From assembly GCA_900290315.1 (NCBI GenBank), contig OKRF01000526.1:17612-26575 (forward strand): a stretch of 8,964 nucleotides of DNA, written 5' to 3'. The position numbers and the translations under genes were made by a program. The notes under the pieces were generated by a model. That model worked only from the letters and a program-made list of their open reading frames with translations. It did no database searches and had not been told where the DNA came from. Source of the DNA: Candidatus Sulfopaludibacter sp. SbA3. Its GTDB lineage: Bacteria > Acidobacteriota > Terriglobia > Bryobacterales > Bryobacteraceae. Position 1 is the first letter of the stretch, and each line of letters begins with the position of its first letter. Positions 1-5,951 of the stretch are shown piece by piece.

Positions 1-1
1 A

Positions 2-594
2 TACACCATCGAGGCGACCGCGGAGGGCACTCCTAACCAGTCGACGATGAAGGGGCCCATGCTGCGGCGCTTCTCGCAGACCGCCTCAAGCTGAAACTGC
101 ACAGCGAGACCAAAGAGGTCCCAGTCTATGCGCTGACCGTCGCCAAGAGCGGCCTGAAACTGCAGCGGCGCGAGGAGGGAGGCTGCATTCCGCCGGGCCG
201 CGAACTCCCGACGGCCGATGCCCTGCGGTGCGGATCGCCCAACCAGGGAAAATTCATTGGACCACATGACCCGGTCATGTTGGTCGGCGTGACCCTGGAA
301 TACCTGTGCCGGTTCTTATCGACTCCGCATGTCACCGACAGACCCATCGTCGATAAGACTGGAGTAGCAGGAATGTTCGATGTGCCGCTGCCGGGCCTTT
401 CGGAATTCATGGTGCGCCGCTATCCCGATGCCGCGGCGAAAGCGGAGGCCGAGGCAACCGGCGTTTCTCCTTTTCCTCCGACTCTTGAGACCTTGCGCCC
501 GGTAGTACAGAAGCTGGGGCTGAATCTCGACCCGGCCAAGGCGCCGGCCGACATCTTCGTCATCGATCATGTGGAGCGGCCTTCCGGGAACTGA
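2..594 (+). pseudogene. Soil-associated TIGR03435 family protein, C-terminal part, frameshifted
   Basis: This is the C-terminal portion of a protein of the TIGR03435 family, an uncharacterised, usually exported family that is highly expanded in Solibacter-like Acidobacteria. The 5' end lies outside the window. Bases 2-67 read YTIEATAEGTPNQSTMKGPM in frame 2, then that frame hits TGA at 92-94. The family pattern continues from base 70 in frame 1 (LLADRLKLKLHSETKEVPVY, then YALTVAKSGLKLQ), through DRPIVDKTGVAGMFD, to the typical end FVIDHVERPSGN and TGA 592-594. The two frames join if one base is restored in the GG around 65-69, giving R-A-L-L. A shorter product could start at ATG 277, but it would lack half of the conserved domain. 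Its last 26 bases overlap the start of the next gene. The function of the family is unknown. I am confident of the family and less sure whether the frameshift is real or a sequencing error. Confidence 0.75.
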
Positions 595-1336
595 AATACG
601 ACTCATTTTGCTTTTGGCCCTGATTGCGGCGGAGTATCACGGCCAGGTCACATTCGGCGGTTTGCCGCTGCCTGGCGTGACGATCACGGCGACACAGGGC
701 GAGAAGGTGATAGCGGCCGTGACGGATCAGCAGGGGGCATACTCATTTGCCGATCTGCCTGACGGGGCCTGGTCGCTGCAGGTGGAAAAGGCCGGCTTCT
801 CCACGGGCAAGCACGATGTCACTGTCGGTGGCGGCTTGACTGGTCCGCCGTTCGAGTTAATGATGTTGGCGTTGGATCAGATGTTGAAGACACCGGCGGC
901 AAGACCGTTGACGATCTCTCACCGGAGGTCACCAACGAACTCACTCAGCGCGCTGCGGATGGATTCCTCATTAACGGCAGCGCGATCAACGGAGCCTCCA
1001 CGCGCTTCGCCCAGGCGCGCGCGTTCGGTAACGCCCGCAGGGGTGGCCCGCGTCTGTACACGTATGCGATCTCGCTGGTAGACAGTAACTCCGCGCTCAA
1101 TGCCGCTGACTACTCTTTGATTGGCCAGAATACGCCGAAGCCGCCCTTTAACAATTTGACTGGCACGGTCTCTTTCGGTGGCCGCATCCGGATTCGACAC
1201 CTGCTGGAGCGCAACGGCCTCAGCTTATCGTCAATTACTCACGCCTGGAGGATCGCGCTTCCCGCGTGCAGACCAGTCTGATGCCGGATGCCGCAGAGCG
1301 AGCGGCGATTTCTCGCAGACCATCCACGACCAGTGA
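569..1336 (+). pseudogene. Carboxypeptidase-regulatory / TonB-receptor-like outer-membrane protein, decayed
   Basis: This is a remnant of a large outer-membrane protein of the Acidobacterial CarboxypepD_reg / TonB-dependent receptor type. The ATG at 569 is followed by a hydrophobic signal-like stretch (LILLLALIAA) and one beta-sandwich regulatory domain, in which PLPGVTITATQGEKVIAAVT and GAYSFADLPDGAWSLQVEKAGF are the recognisable blocks (frame 2). From about 886 the plug-like region continues in frame 1: DLSPEVTNELTQRAADGFL, INGSAINGAST, FGNARRG, NAADYSLIGQNTPKP, FNNLTGTVSFGG. At about 1218 it moves to frame 3 (PQLIVNYSRLEDRASRVQTS, LMPDAAERA), and at about 1304 to frame 2 (GDFSQTIHDQ, then TGA 1334-1336). 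Two of the joins need only one restored C or G; the first also seems to have lost a linker. Homology stops at about 1333, so the beta-barrel that would make up most of the protein is missing. Transport or binding function is surely lost. Confidence 0.72.
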
Positions 1337-1350
1337 GGACCGATTTTCAA

Positions 1351-1405
1351 CCAAAGGGTATTCGGTGTCGAGGCAAAGTAGAAATGTCGCCAAAAGGGTG
1401 TTCGG
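1351..1405. repeat. Imperfect direct repeat pair, possible insertion-sequence end
   Basis: CCAAAGGGTATTCGG (1351-1365) recurs as CCAAAAGGGTGTTCGG (1390-1405), with one inserted A and one A-to-G change. The start-to-start distance is 39 bases. Between them lies GGCAAAGTAGAAATGTCGCC. The repeats begin only about 15 bases after the recognisable TonB homology breaks off. Short spaced repeats near a junction are typical of transposase-binding ends, for example in IS21-like elements. No transposase gene and no second end are visible in the window, so the insertion-sequence reading is inference. Confidence 0.35.
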
Positions 1406-1548
1406 GATAACTTCCGAGTGCCCGACGATTGATAGGTCTTGTCAATGGCCAGCCATATTCCCTTGTTGGGGGAAGAAATCAACTCCTGTTGAGTGAAGTG
1501 GTAATATATGAATCGGCGCATTCAGGGCGCCGCCGTGTCCGCGGGAAG

Positions 1549-1580
1549 GACTGAGTCCCCCTGAGACTGAGTCCCCCTGA
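1549..1580. repeat. Perfect 16 bp tandem repeat, two copies
   Basis: The unit GACTGAGTCCCCCTGA occupies 1549-1564 and again 1565-1580 without a mismatch. It sits about 110 bases upstream of the ankyrin start codon, in non-coding DNA. It could be replication slippage or a duplicated regulatory site. No function can be assigned from the sequence. Confidence 0.8.
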
Positions 1581-1672
1581 ATATTTCAGTTTCAGCAGTC
1601 GATTTTGATGAACTCTTTTCTGCCCGAGAGAGCGGACACCGGGCGAAGCCGCTGATCCGTATATGGACAGCC

Positions 1673-1682
1673 AGGAAAGGAG
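1673..1682 (+). promoter_or_regulatory. Ribosome binding site of the ankyrin gene
   Basis: AGGAAAGGAG ends six bases before the GTG at 1689. It is the strongest Shine-Dalgarno in the window, and it decides the non-ATG start of the downstream gene. Confidence 0.75.
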
Positions 1683-1688
1683 CTCATT

Positions 1689-3440
1689 GTGAAGAAATTT
1701 CTACCTACCCGCGTGCTCCCCAAGCACCCGGACCTCGATCAACTCAAACGTCAGGCGAAGGAATTGCTGGACGCAGTTCGTGCCGGCGAACCAGACGCAG
1801 TCTCAGAAGCCGCCGCGCGGTATCCTGGCGCTGACCTACAGAAATTCGGCTTGCACGATGCTCAACTTGTGCTCGCCAGGTCGCACGGGTTCCATAGCTG
1901 GCCCAGGCTCAAAGCCTTCGTGAGCGGGGGCATGATCAAACCGCCGGAAATGGAATCCGACTTGGGGCGTCATGTCTGGGAGACGATCACAGCCGCCGCG
2001 GCCGGCGACACGCTCACGCTTCAACGCCTGATGGAGCGCGATCCCAGCCTGAGCCGTGCTGAATACTTCTGCGCGCCGCCTATCCACTTCGCCGTACGAG
2101 AGGGGCATGCCGAAGCCGTGCGGATTCTGCTCGACGCGGGCGCAGCAGAAGCGGAATGGAACGGCTGTGACCTCGACGGCCTGATCGAAATCGCCAGGGA
2201 CCGGAGTTATGAAGAGATCGCTCTGCTTCTCGATGAGGTCCGCAGGCGCCGCAGGCCGGTTGCGCCGTCAGAAGATCATCCCATCCATGCTGCCGCAGAG
2301 CGCGATGATGTCGAGCAAGTTCGCGACCTGCTGAATGGGGATGCGACGCTCCTGAACCGTCGCGACGCCGGCGGGAGGACGCCGCTGCATCGGGCGGTGA
2401 AGGGCTCAGCACACGAGGTGATTGCTCTATTACTTGATCGTGGCGCCGACATTGACGCAACCGATGGCACAGGCTCGCAAGCCCTCGACCTTGCAGTATG
2501 GAGCCGGAGAGGGCTTGCGCCGGCGAGTGACGCTTTCGATACTGCCCGACTGTTGCTGTCACGTGGTGCTACCTGTGATTTGACGATTGCCGCTGCACTC
2601 GGGGACCTGCATCGGGTCACGGCACTTCTCGACCAGAACCCAGCCTGTCTGCGCGAAGTGCGTCAGAATGGGAAACGCGCACTATCCGCGGCCGTCAAAT
2701 TCGGCCACCGCGAAATCGCACGTCTGCTGCTGGAACGCGGCGCCGATCCCAATTGGCCCGAATCCGACGCCCGCCGGGGCGCTTCTCTGCACGCTGCCGC
2801 CCGCGCCGGTGACCATGAACAGGTGGAGTTGCTGCTCGCGCACGGTGCCGATCCCAACGGCCATGTGGACTCGGCGGGCAATGCCGTTTACGCAGCGAAG
2901 ACTCGCGAACTGCGGGCGCTGCTCATGGCGCGCGGAGGCACGCTCGATCCGTATGACCTGGTTTGGCTGGATGAGGATGACGAAGTCATTCGGCGCGTGA
3001 CGGAAGACCCGGGTTCAGCGGAGTACGGTTGCGGCGGGGTATTTACGGCTGTATGTACGCGAGGGAAACGCGATCTGCTGTTGCGCCTGCTGGACGCCGG
3101 CATCCGCGTGCCGCCGGTGGTGACCGGGTGCCACAGCTACCTCCTCGAAAACACCGAGATGCTCCGTATCCTCCTCGCGAGCGGGATGAATCCCGACTTG
3201 CCAACCTGGCAGCGGCGGACCTTTCTGCATGATCTATGCTCTGGTGGCAAGCGCGGCCAGACGTCGGACGCCATCGAGCGCGCGCAGATCCTGCTAGATG
3301 CAGGCGCGTCGATTTCAGCCAGAGACGAGGAGTACCGTTCGACACCGCTCGCATGGGCGGCCCGCACGAACATGCCGGAGATGGTGGAGTTTCTGCTCGC
3401 CCGCGGCGCAGCCACCAATCTCCCTGATGACCCGCCATGA
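1689..3440 (+). CDS. Ankyrin-repeat protein, cytoplasmic, with truncated last repeat
   Basis: This is a 583-residue protein with no signal peptide or membrane segment, so probably cytosolic. The GTG start is supported by a strong ribosome binding site. Residues 1-80 form a helical N-terminal region (DLDQLKRQAKELLDAV, LVLARSHGFHSWPRLKAF) of the kind that heads many Acidobacterial and planctomycete ankyrin proteins. The rest is built of ankyrin repeats, with recognisable units near residues 129-151, 197-226, 229-258, 329-358, 364-393, 448-471 and 550-576. Examples are TPLHRAVKGSAHEVIALLLD, LHAAARAGDHEQVELLLAHG and TPLAWAARTNMPEMVEFLLA. Ankyrin repeats bind protein partners; no enzymatic motif is present and the partner is unknown. 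The frame ends at NLPDDPP, early in what would be the next repeat, while a C-terminus-like tail continues in another frame (3433-3471). The gene stands alone, between two decayed genes on the same strand. Confidence 0.9.
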   Translation: MKKFLPTRVLPKHPDLDQLKRQAKELLDAVRAGEPDAVSEAAARYPGADLQKFGLHDAQLVLARSHGFHSWPRLKAFVSGGMIKPPEMESDLGRHVWETITAAAAGDTLTLQRLMERDPSLSRAEYFCAPPIHFAVREGHAEAVRILLDAGAAEAEWNGCDLDGLIEIARDRSYEEIALLLDEVRRRRRPVAPSEDHPIHAAAERDDVEQVRDLLNGDATLLNRRDAGGRTPLHRAVKGSAHEVIALLLDRGADIDATDGTGSQALDLAVWSRRGLAPASDAFDTARLLLSRGATCDLTIAAALGDLHRVTALLDQNPACLREVRQNGKRALSAAVKFGHREIARLLLERGADPNWPESDARRGASLHAAARAGDHEQVELLLAHGADPNGHVDSAGNAVYAAKTRELRALLMARGGTLDPYDLVWLDEDDEVIRRVTEDPGSAEYGCGGVFTAVCTRGKRDLLLRLLDAGIRVPPVVTGCHSYLLENTEMLRILLASGMNPDLPTWQRRTFLHDLCSGGKRGQTSDAIERAQILLDAGASISARDEEYRSTPLAWAARTNMPEMVEFLLARGAATNLPDDPP

Positions 3441-3471
3441 AATCCTGCGGAAGCATGGCGCCGCCAGATGA
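3433..3471 (+). other. Out-of-frame C-terminal tail of the ankyrin protein
   Basis: Frame 1 from 3433 reads RHEILRKHGAAR followed by TGA at 3469-3471. This is a typical last helix of an ankyrin repeat (compare E-I-L-R-K-H-G-A). Restoring one C in the CCC at 3431-3433 would join it to NLPDDP of the main frame. By comparison with the preceding repeats, about a dozen residues (a second T-P-L-A-W-A block) also seem to be missing at the join. The main protein is therefore probably slightly truncated relative to its ancestor. Confidence 0.5.
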
Positions 3472-3595
3472 CCGAATCGGCCCGCCAGCCACTGCCAGTC
3501 TGCCGTGACGTCTGTCGCTCAATTCTACTTGAGGAAAGCCGCCTCCGCTGTTTTCGCCCGCATAAATTGTGGGCGGCAGACGCGACGTGCTTTGA

Positions 3596-4388
3596 ACTTG
3601 GACGAAGCCTAGCCTGGATTTTCGGCAGAGTTACTACGCGGGTAAGGTGTTCACGGCGGACAAGGGGCGGCAGCTTGAAGACGCGCTGATGATGGGCGAC
3701 CCGGTTACCGAATTGACCATCGCTCTGGAAGTCAACTATTTTGGCCTGAACAACGCGGAGTATTTGCACCCATCATGGTGAAGATTCCCGGCAGTGAACT
3801 GGCGCTGGCCCGCCAGCGCGGCGCCGGGACCGGTAGAATCGGACCTATCTGGGGAAGTTCTACATCAGCGCGGCGCCGGGACCGGTAGAATCGGACCTAT
3901 CTGGGGAAGTTCTACATCGCCAGTCTCAATAAGGGACTACAGCACGTGCCGATCAGTTCGGTGGTGCTGGCCAGCCAACGCGCCGCGATGAAGGATGCGC
4001 TGGCCGCCGGCAAGCCTTGTTAGGCCGCGATCACGCAGGCCGCCAATCCGCTCGTGCAGGACGGGCAGAAGCTGATTCCCAGTGTCACGCGCGTCTTCCA
4101 TTCCAACGGCGAGATGTATGTGTACTACAGGCCTGCGAGCCAGGTGCGACAGCGGCGCAGCCCCTGGTGGCGGACGTGACGTTCTTCAAGGGGCCGGTGA
4201 AGATCATGGAGACGCCGCTGGTGAAAGTGACGGAGGGGCTGGACCCGAAGTCGCACATGCTGCCGGTGAAGCTCAATTTCCCGTTGAATCAGTTGAAGCT
4301 GGGTGAGTACGATTGCGAGGTCACGGTGCTCGATCCCACCGCGCAGAAAGTGGCATTTTGGGAGGCGCCGGTGATGATGATCCCGTGA
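3596..4388 (+). pseudogene. VWFA-related Acidobacterial domain protein, C-terminal half, decayed
   Basis: This is the remnant of a protein of the VWFA-related Acidobacterial type (TIGR03436-like), normally exported, with a von Willebrand A domain followed by a conserved C-terminal half. Only the second half is recognisable. Frame 2 (3605-3766) gives LDFRQSYYAGKVFTAD, RQLEDALMMGDPVTELTIAL and EVNYFGLNNAEYL. Frame 1 (3769-3843) gives PIMVKIPGSELALA. A 52 bp tandem duplication follows. From 3898 frame 1 gives KFYIASLNKGLQHVPISSVV and LASQRAAMKDALAAGKPC, then an in-frame TAG at 4021, then NPLVQDGQKLIPSVTRVF to about 4125. Frame 3 (4128-4388) gives the intact end, from LVADVTFFKG through EGLDPKSHMLP and GEYDCEVTVLDPTAQKVAFW to PVMMIP. 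The VWA domain is absent, and about 90 residues seem lost between ELALA and TGRIG, judged from memory of the family. The protein cannot be made as one chain. Nothing recognisable lies at 3472-3595. Confidence 0.72.
3814..3917. repeat. Perfect 52 bp tandem duplication inside the VWFA remnant
   Basis: Bases 3814-3865 are repeated exactly at 3866-3917, and one further base (C3918) also matches. Both copies start CAGCGCGGCGCCGGGACCGG and end GGGGAAGTTCTACAT. Because 52 is not a multiple of three, the duplication changes the reading frame and brings a TAG into the first frame (3885-3887). The perfect identity of the copies suggests a recent slippage or unequal crossing-over event, or an assembly artefact. 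Confidence 0.9.
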
Positions 4389-4494
4389 ACCAGTTGCCAC
4401 CGCGGGCGGCAATTGCACACATACCGGGCATGTGAAGCCAATAGATGCAAGGCCGGACACTTGGCATCGGGCGTGCAGCGGTGAATGCGGCTCG

Positions 4495-5433
4495 ATGCTT
4501 TCACGAAGTCTTATCTTCCTGGTGATCGCCCTGGGACAGTCCCAGGCACAGACAGTTTTCCACTCACTCCTGCCTGCGCCTCGCGGCCTGAGGTTGTCTG
4601 ATCACCTGCTGGTGCACTGGAATCCCGACGCCATCGAGGCGTTCGACCGCGACGGCCGTCGCGTCCTCGGCATTAACGTGCCCAAACTGCTGCCATCCGC
4701 CAAAAAGATTTCGATCGACGACATCGCCGTTCGCCGCGACCGGTTGCTCGCCGTTGCCGCCGTGACTCGCGAGAAAGATGACAGGACGCAAGCCTGGCTG
4801 CTGTATGTTGGCTGGGATGGCGAACTCGTCAGGGCTGTGGAACTGGACGCGTCGAAAGAGATCGGATGGCTGGAGTTCGACGAAGCGGGGGACTTGTGGG
4901 CTCTAACGGACTATTTGGGCCGCAAAGTACAGAAGGACACGATCGAAGCCGGGATCCCGTGCCCGCTCGGTCCACTGATCCAGGTGTACGATGCGGAGGG
5001 CAAGGTCGTCAAATCGCTTTTGAAGCAGGCTGATTTTCCGGAGGGACTCCAGGAAAGCCCCACCAAGGGCCAGGTGACTTTTGGACTCACCGGCGACAAA
5101 GTCTGGTTCTGGCAGCCTTTTCGGCATCGCATGATCATTACGGATCGCTACGGGCGCAGGGTTCAGAAGATCTCCATCCCGCTCGCGCCGACCTGGAATA
5201 TGGGCGGGAGCAGTCTCCTTCTGCCGTCCGGCGAAGTGCTGGCGGACGTTTGGTCGCCGACGCCCAGCGTCCGCGGCATGTACCTGGCGCGCGCCCAGAG
5301 CTTCAAGAAATGGGCTCAGCCCGATGACGCCCGCCTGATAGGAATGGACGGCTCGGAACTCGTCTTTGTAAGCAAGTCCAGCACCGGCCCAAGCGACTTC
5401 CTCATCGCCCGGCGACCGCTCTCTCCGTTATGA
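4495..5433 (+). CDS. Secreted protein of unknown function, beta-propeller-like
   Basis: I do not recognise a named family. The ATG at 4495 is chosen over the in-frame ATG at 4432 because it places a clean signal peptide at the start: LSRSLIFLVIALGQSQA with a likely cut after Ala18. The extra 21 residues of the longer form look non-coding. A weak GGTGA lies ten bases upstream. The mature part (about 294 residues) has repeated short strand-turn units that recall propeller blades: AIEAFDRDGRRVLGINVP, LEFDEAGDLWALTDYLG, IQVYDAEGKVVKSLLK, RMIITDRYGRRVQKISIP, LLLPSGEVLADVW and LIGMDGSELVFVSK. I see no catalytic motif or membrane anchor. It follows the VWFA remnant by about 100 bases and overlaps the convergent TOPRIM gene by six bases at its stop. 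It is probably periplasmic or exported and could be a binding or scaffold protein; the role is open. Confidence 0.8.
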   Translation: MLSRSLIFLVIALGQSQAQTVFHSLLPAPRGLRLSDHLLVHWNPDAIEAFDRDGRRVLGINVPKLLPSAKKISIDDIAVRRDRLLAVAAVTREKDDRTQAWLLYVGWDGELVRAVELDASKEIGWLEFDEAGDLWALTDYLGRKVQKDTIEAGIPCPLGPLIQVYDAEGKVVKSLLKQADFPEGLQESPTKGQVTFGLTGDKVWFWQPFRHRMIITDRYGRRVQKISIPLAPTWNMGGSSLLLPSGEVLADVWSPTPSVRGMYLARAQSFKKWAQPDDARLIGMDGSELVFVSKSSTGPSDFLIARRPLSPL

Positions 5434-5901
5434 GGGCAGCATGCTGTGAAAATGCGCGAAGGACTTATTCCGTATGCAAGGGGCTCTCGAATCGAAATGC
5501 TTGAGGAGTTCCAGCAGGAAGTCGAGTTGTGAGTCGAAGTGCGGCGGTCTCAAACGCTCCAAATCCTCTTTGGTCAGATCGTCGGTGTACGGTGGCGGAC
5601 TGAGTCTGAGCGCAACTGCCCCGTCAGCGGTGATCCCGGCGAGATACCAGCTTTCGATCTCCTTTGAGACGACGATGATCTCCTGATATTCGACGTCCGG
5701 GTGGCGCTCCTTCACCTTCTCCTTGCGGCTCGTGACGCACGGCGCAGAGTCCATATCCGTGAGGAGCAGACGGCGGAAGCCCTGGTGGGCCATGGCCCGC
5801 AGGAGGTGATTGAAATCCGCCCTCTTGCGCTGGCGATACTCTCTGACAAGCACCTGCGCATGCACCAGATTCAGCCCGGGCTTTATGATTGCCTCAATCA
5901 A
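5428..5901 (-). CDS. TOPRIM-like protein paired with an AAA ATPase (main open frame)
   Basis: The open frame codes for 157 residues starting at TTG 5901. Visible features are RRLLLTDMDSAPC (Asp49-x-Asp51), which looks like the DxD metal-binding motif of TOPRIM nuclease folds, and VVSKEIESWYLAG (residues 77-89), which resembles the E-x-E-x-W-L-L block seen in TOPRIM-like partner proteins of the DUF4276/DUF4435 kind. A near-terminal RNKSFAHF also fits such proteins. The TOPRIM glutamate is missing from this frame but appears just upstream in another frame (see 5916-5948). With that restored the protein would be about 174 residues. It lies directly downstream of the ATPase gene. By analogy with PARIS AriB and OLD/Gabija nucleases it may be a nuclease or effector held by the ATPase. 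The domain call is by motif only. Alternatives are an unrelated small partner protein or an inactive remnant. Confidence 0.65.
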   Translation of the reverse strand: MIEAIIKPGLNLVHAQVLVREYRQRKRADFNHLLRAMAHQGFRRLLLTDMDSAPCVTSRKEKVKERHPDVEYQEIIVVSKEIESWYLAGITADGAVALRLSPPPYTDDLTKEDLERLRPPHFDSQLDFLLELLKHFDSRAPCIRNKSFAHFHSMLPS

Positions 5902-5915
5902 ACGCCGGTCCCTGC

Positions 5916-5948
5916 GCCCTCCACCCAGACCACCAGTCGCGTGGGCAC
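5916..5948 (-). other. Out-of-frame N-terminus of the TOPRIM-like gene
   Basis: Starting at GTG 5948-5946, three bases after the ATPase stop codon, the minus strand reads VPTRLVVWVEG. This is a hydrophobic beta strand ending in Glu-Gly, exactly the shape of the first TOPRIM strand with its catalytic glutamate. This frame meets TGA after TGV, while the downstream frame, extended upstream, reads GRRDRRLIEAIIKPGLN. Adding one base to the GAGGGC around 5916-5920 fuses them into VWVEGRRDRRLIEAII. I therefore think the true gene spans 5428-5948 and is broken by a -1 frameshift, or that one base is missing from the sequence. Confidence 0.6.
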
Positions 5949-5951
5949 CGC

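Larger units (their letters stand above)
1337..1688. other. Gene-free stretch between the TonB remnant and the ankyrin gene
   Basis: No convincing gene lies here on either strand. The open frames that cross it have no domain-like pattern and simply extend from the frames of the neighbouring remnant. The base composition is visibly more A/T-rich around 1340-1510 than in the flanking genes. The stretch contains a pair of imperfect direct repeats (1351-1405), a perfect 16 bp tandem repeat (1549-1580), a small perfect hairpin CTGAA-TAT-TTCAG (1577-1589) and the ribosome binding site of the ankyrin gene. The promoter of the ankyrin gene should be here, but I cannot pick out a convincing -35/-10 pair. 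Confidence 0.6.

Noticed and set aside
1231..1521. Minus-strand 96-residue open frame across the gene-free stretch
   Set aside because: It runs antisense through the readable TonB remnant at its end and has no recognisable motif or ribosome binding site; it is probably chance.
3556..3574. Hairpin GCCCGC-ATAAATT-GTGGGC after the ankyrin gene as a terminator
   Set aside because: The stem has only six pairs with one G-U pair, and no T-run follows on either strand.
3137..3769. Minus-strand 210-residue open frame opposite the ankyrin end and VWFA start
   Set aside because: It is antisense to clear ankyrin repeats and to the readable VWFA fragment, with no domain pattern of its own.
4017..4388. 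Apparent intact 123-residue gene
   Set aside because: Only the part after about 4128 matches the VWFA-related family; the first 37 residues are out-of-frame translation of the same remnant. It is the tail of the pseudogene and not a separate gene.
4394..4412. TTGCC...GGCAA hairpin after the VWFA remnant as a terminator
   Set aside because: It has a five-pair stem, a nine-base loop and no T-run, so it is not distinguishable from chance in GC-rich DNA.
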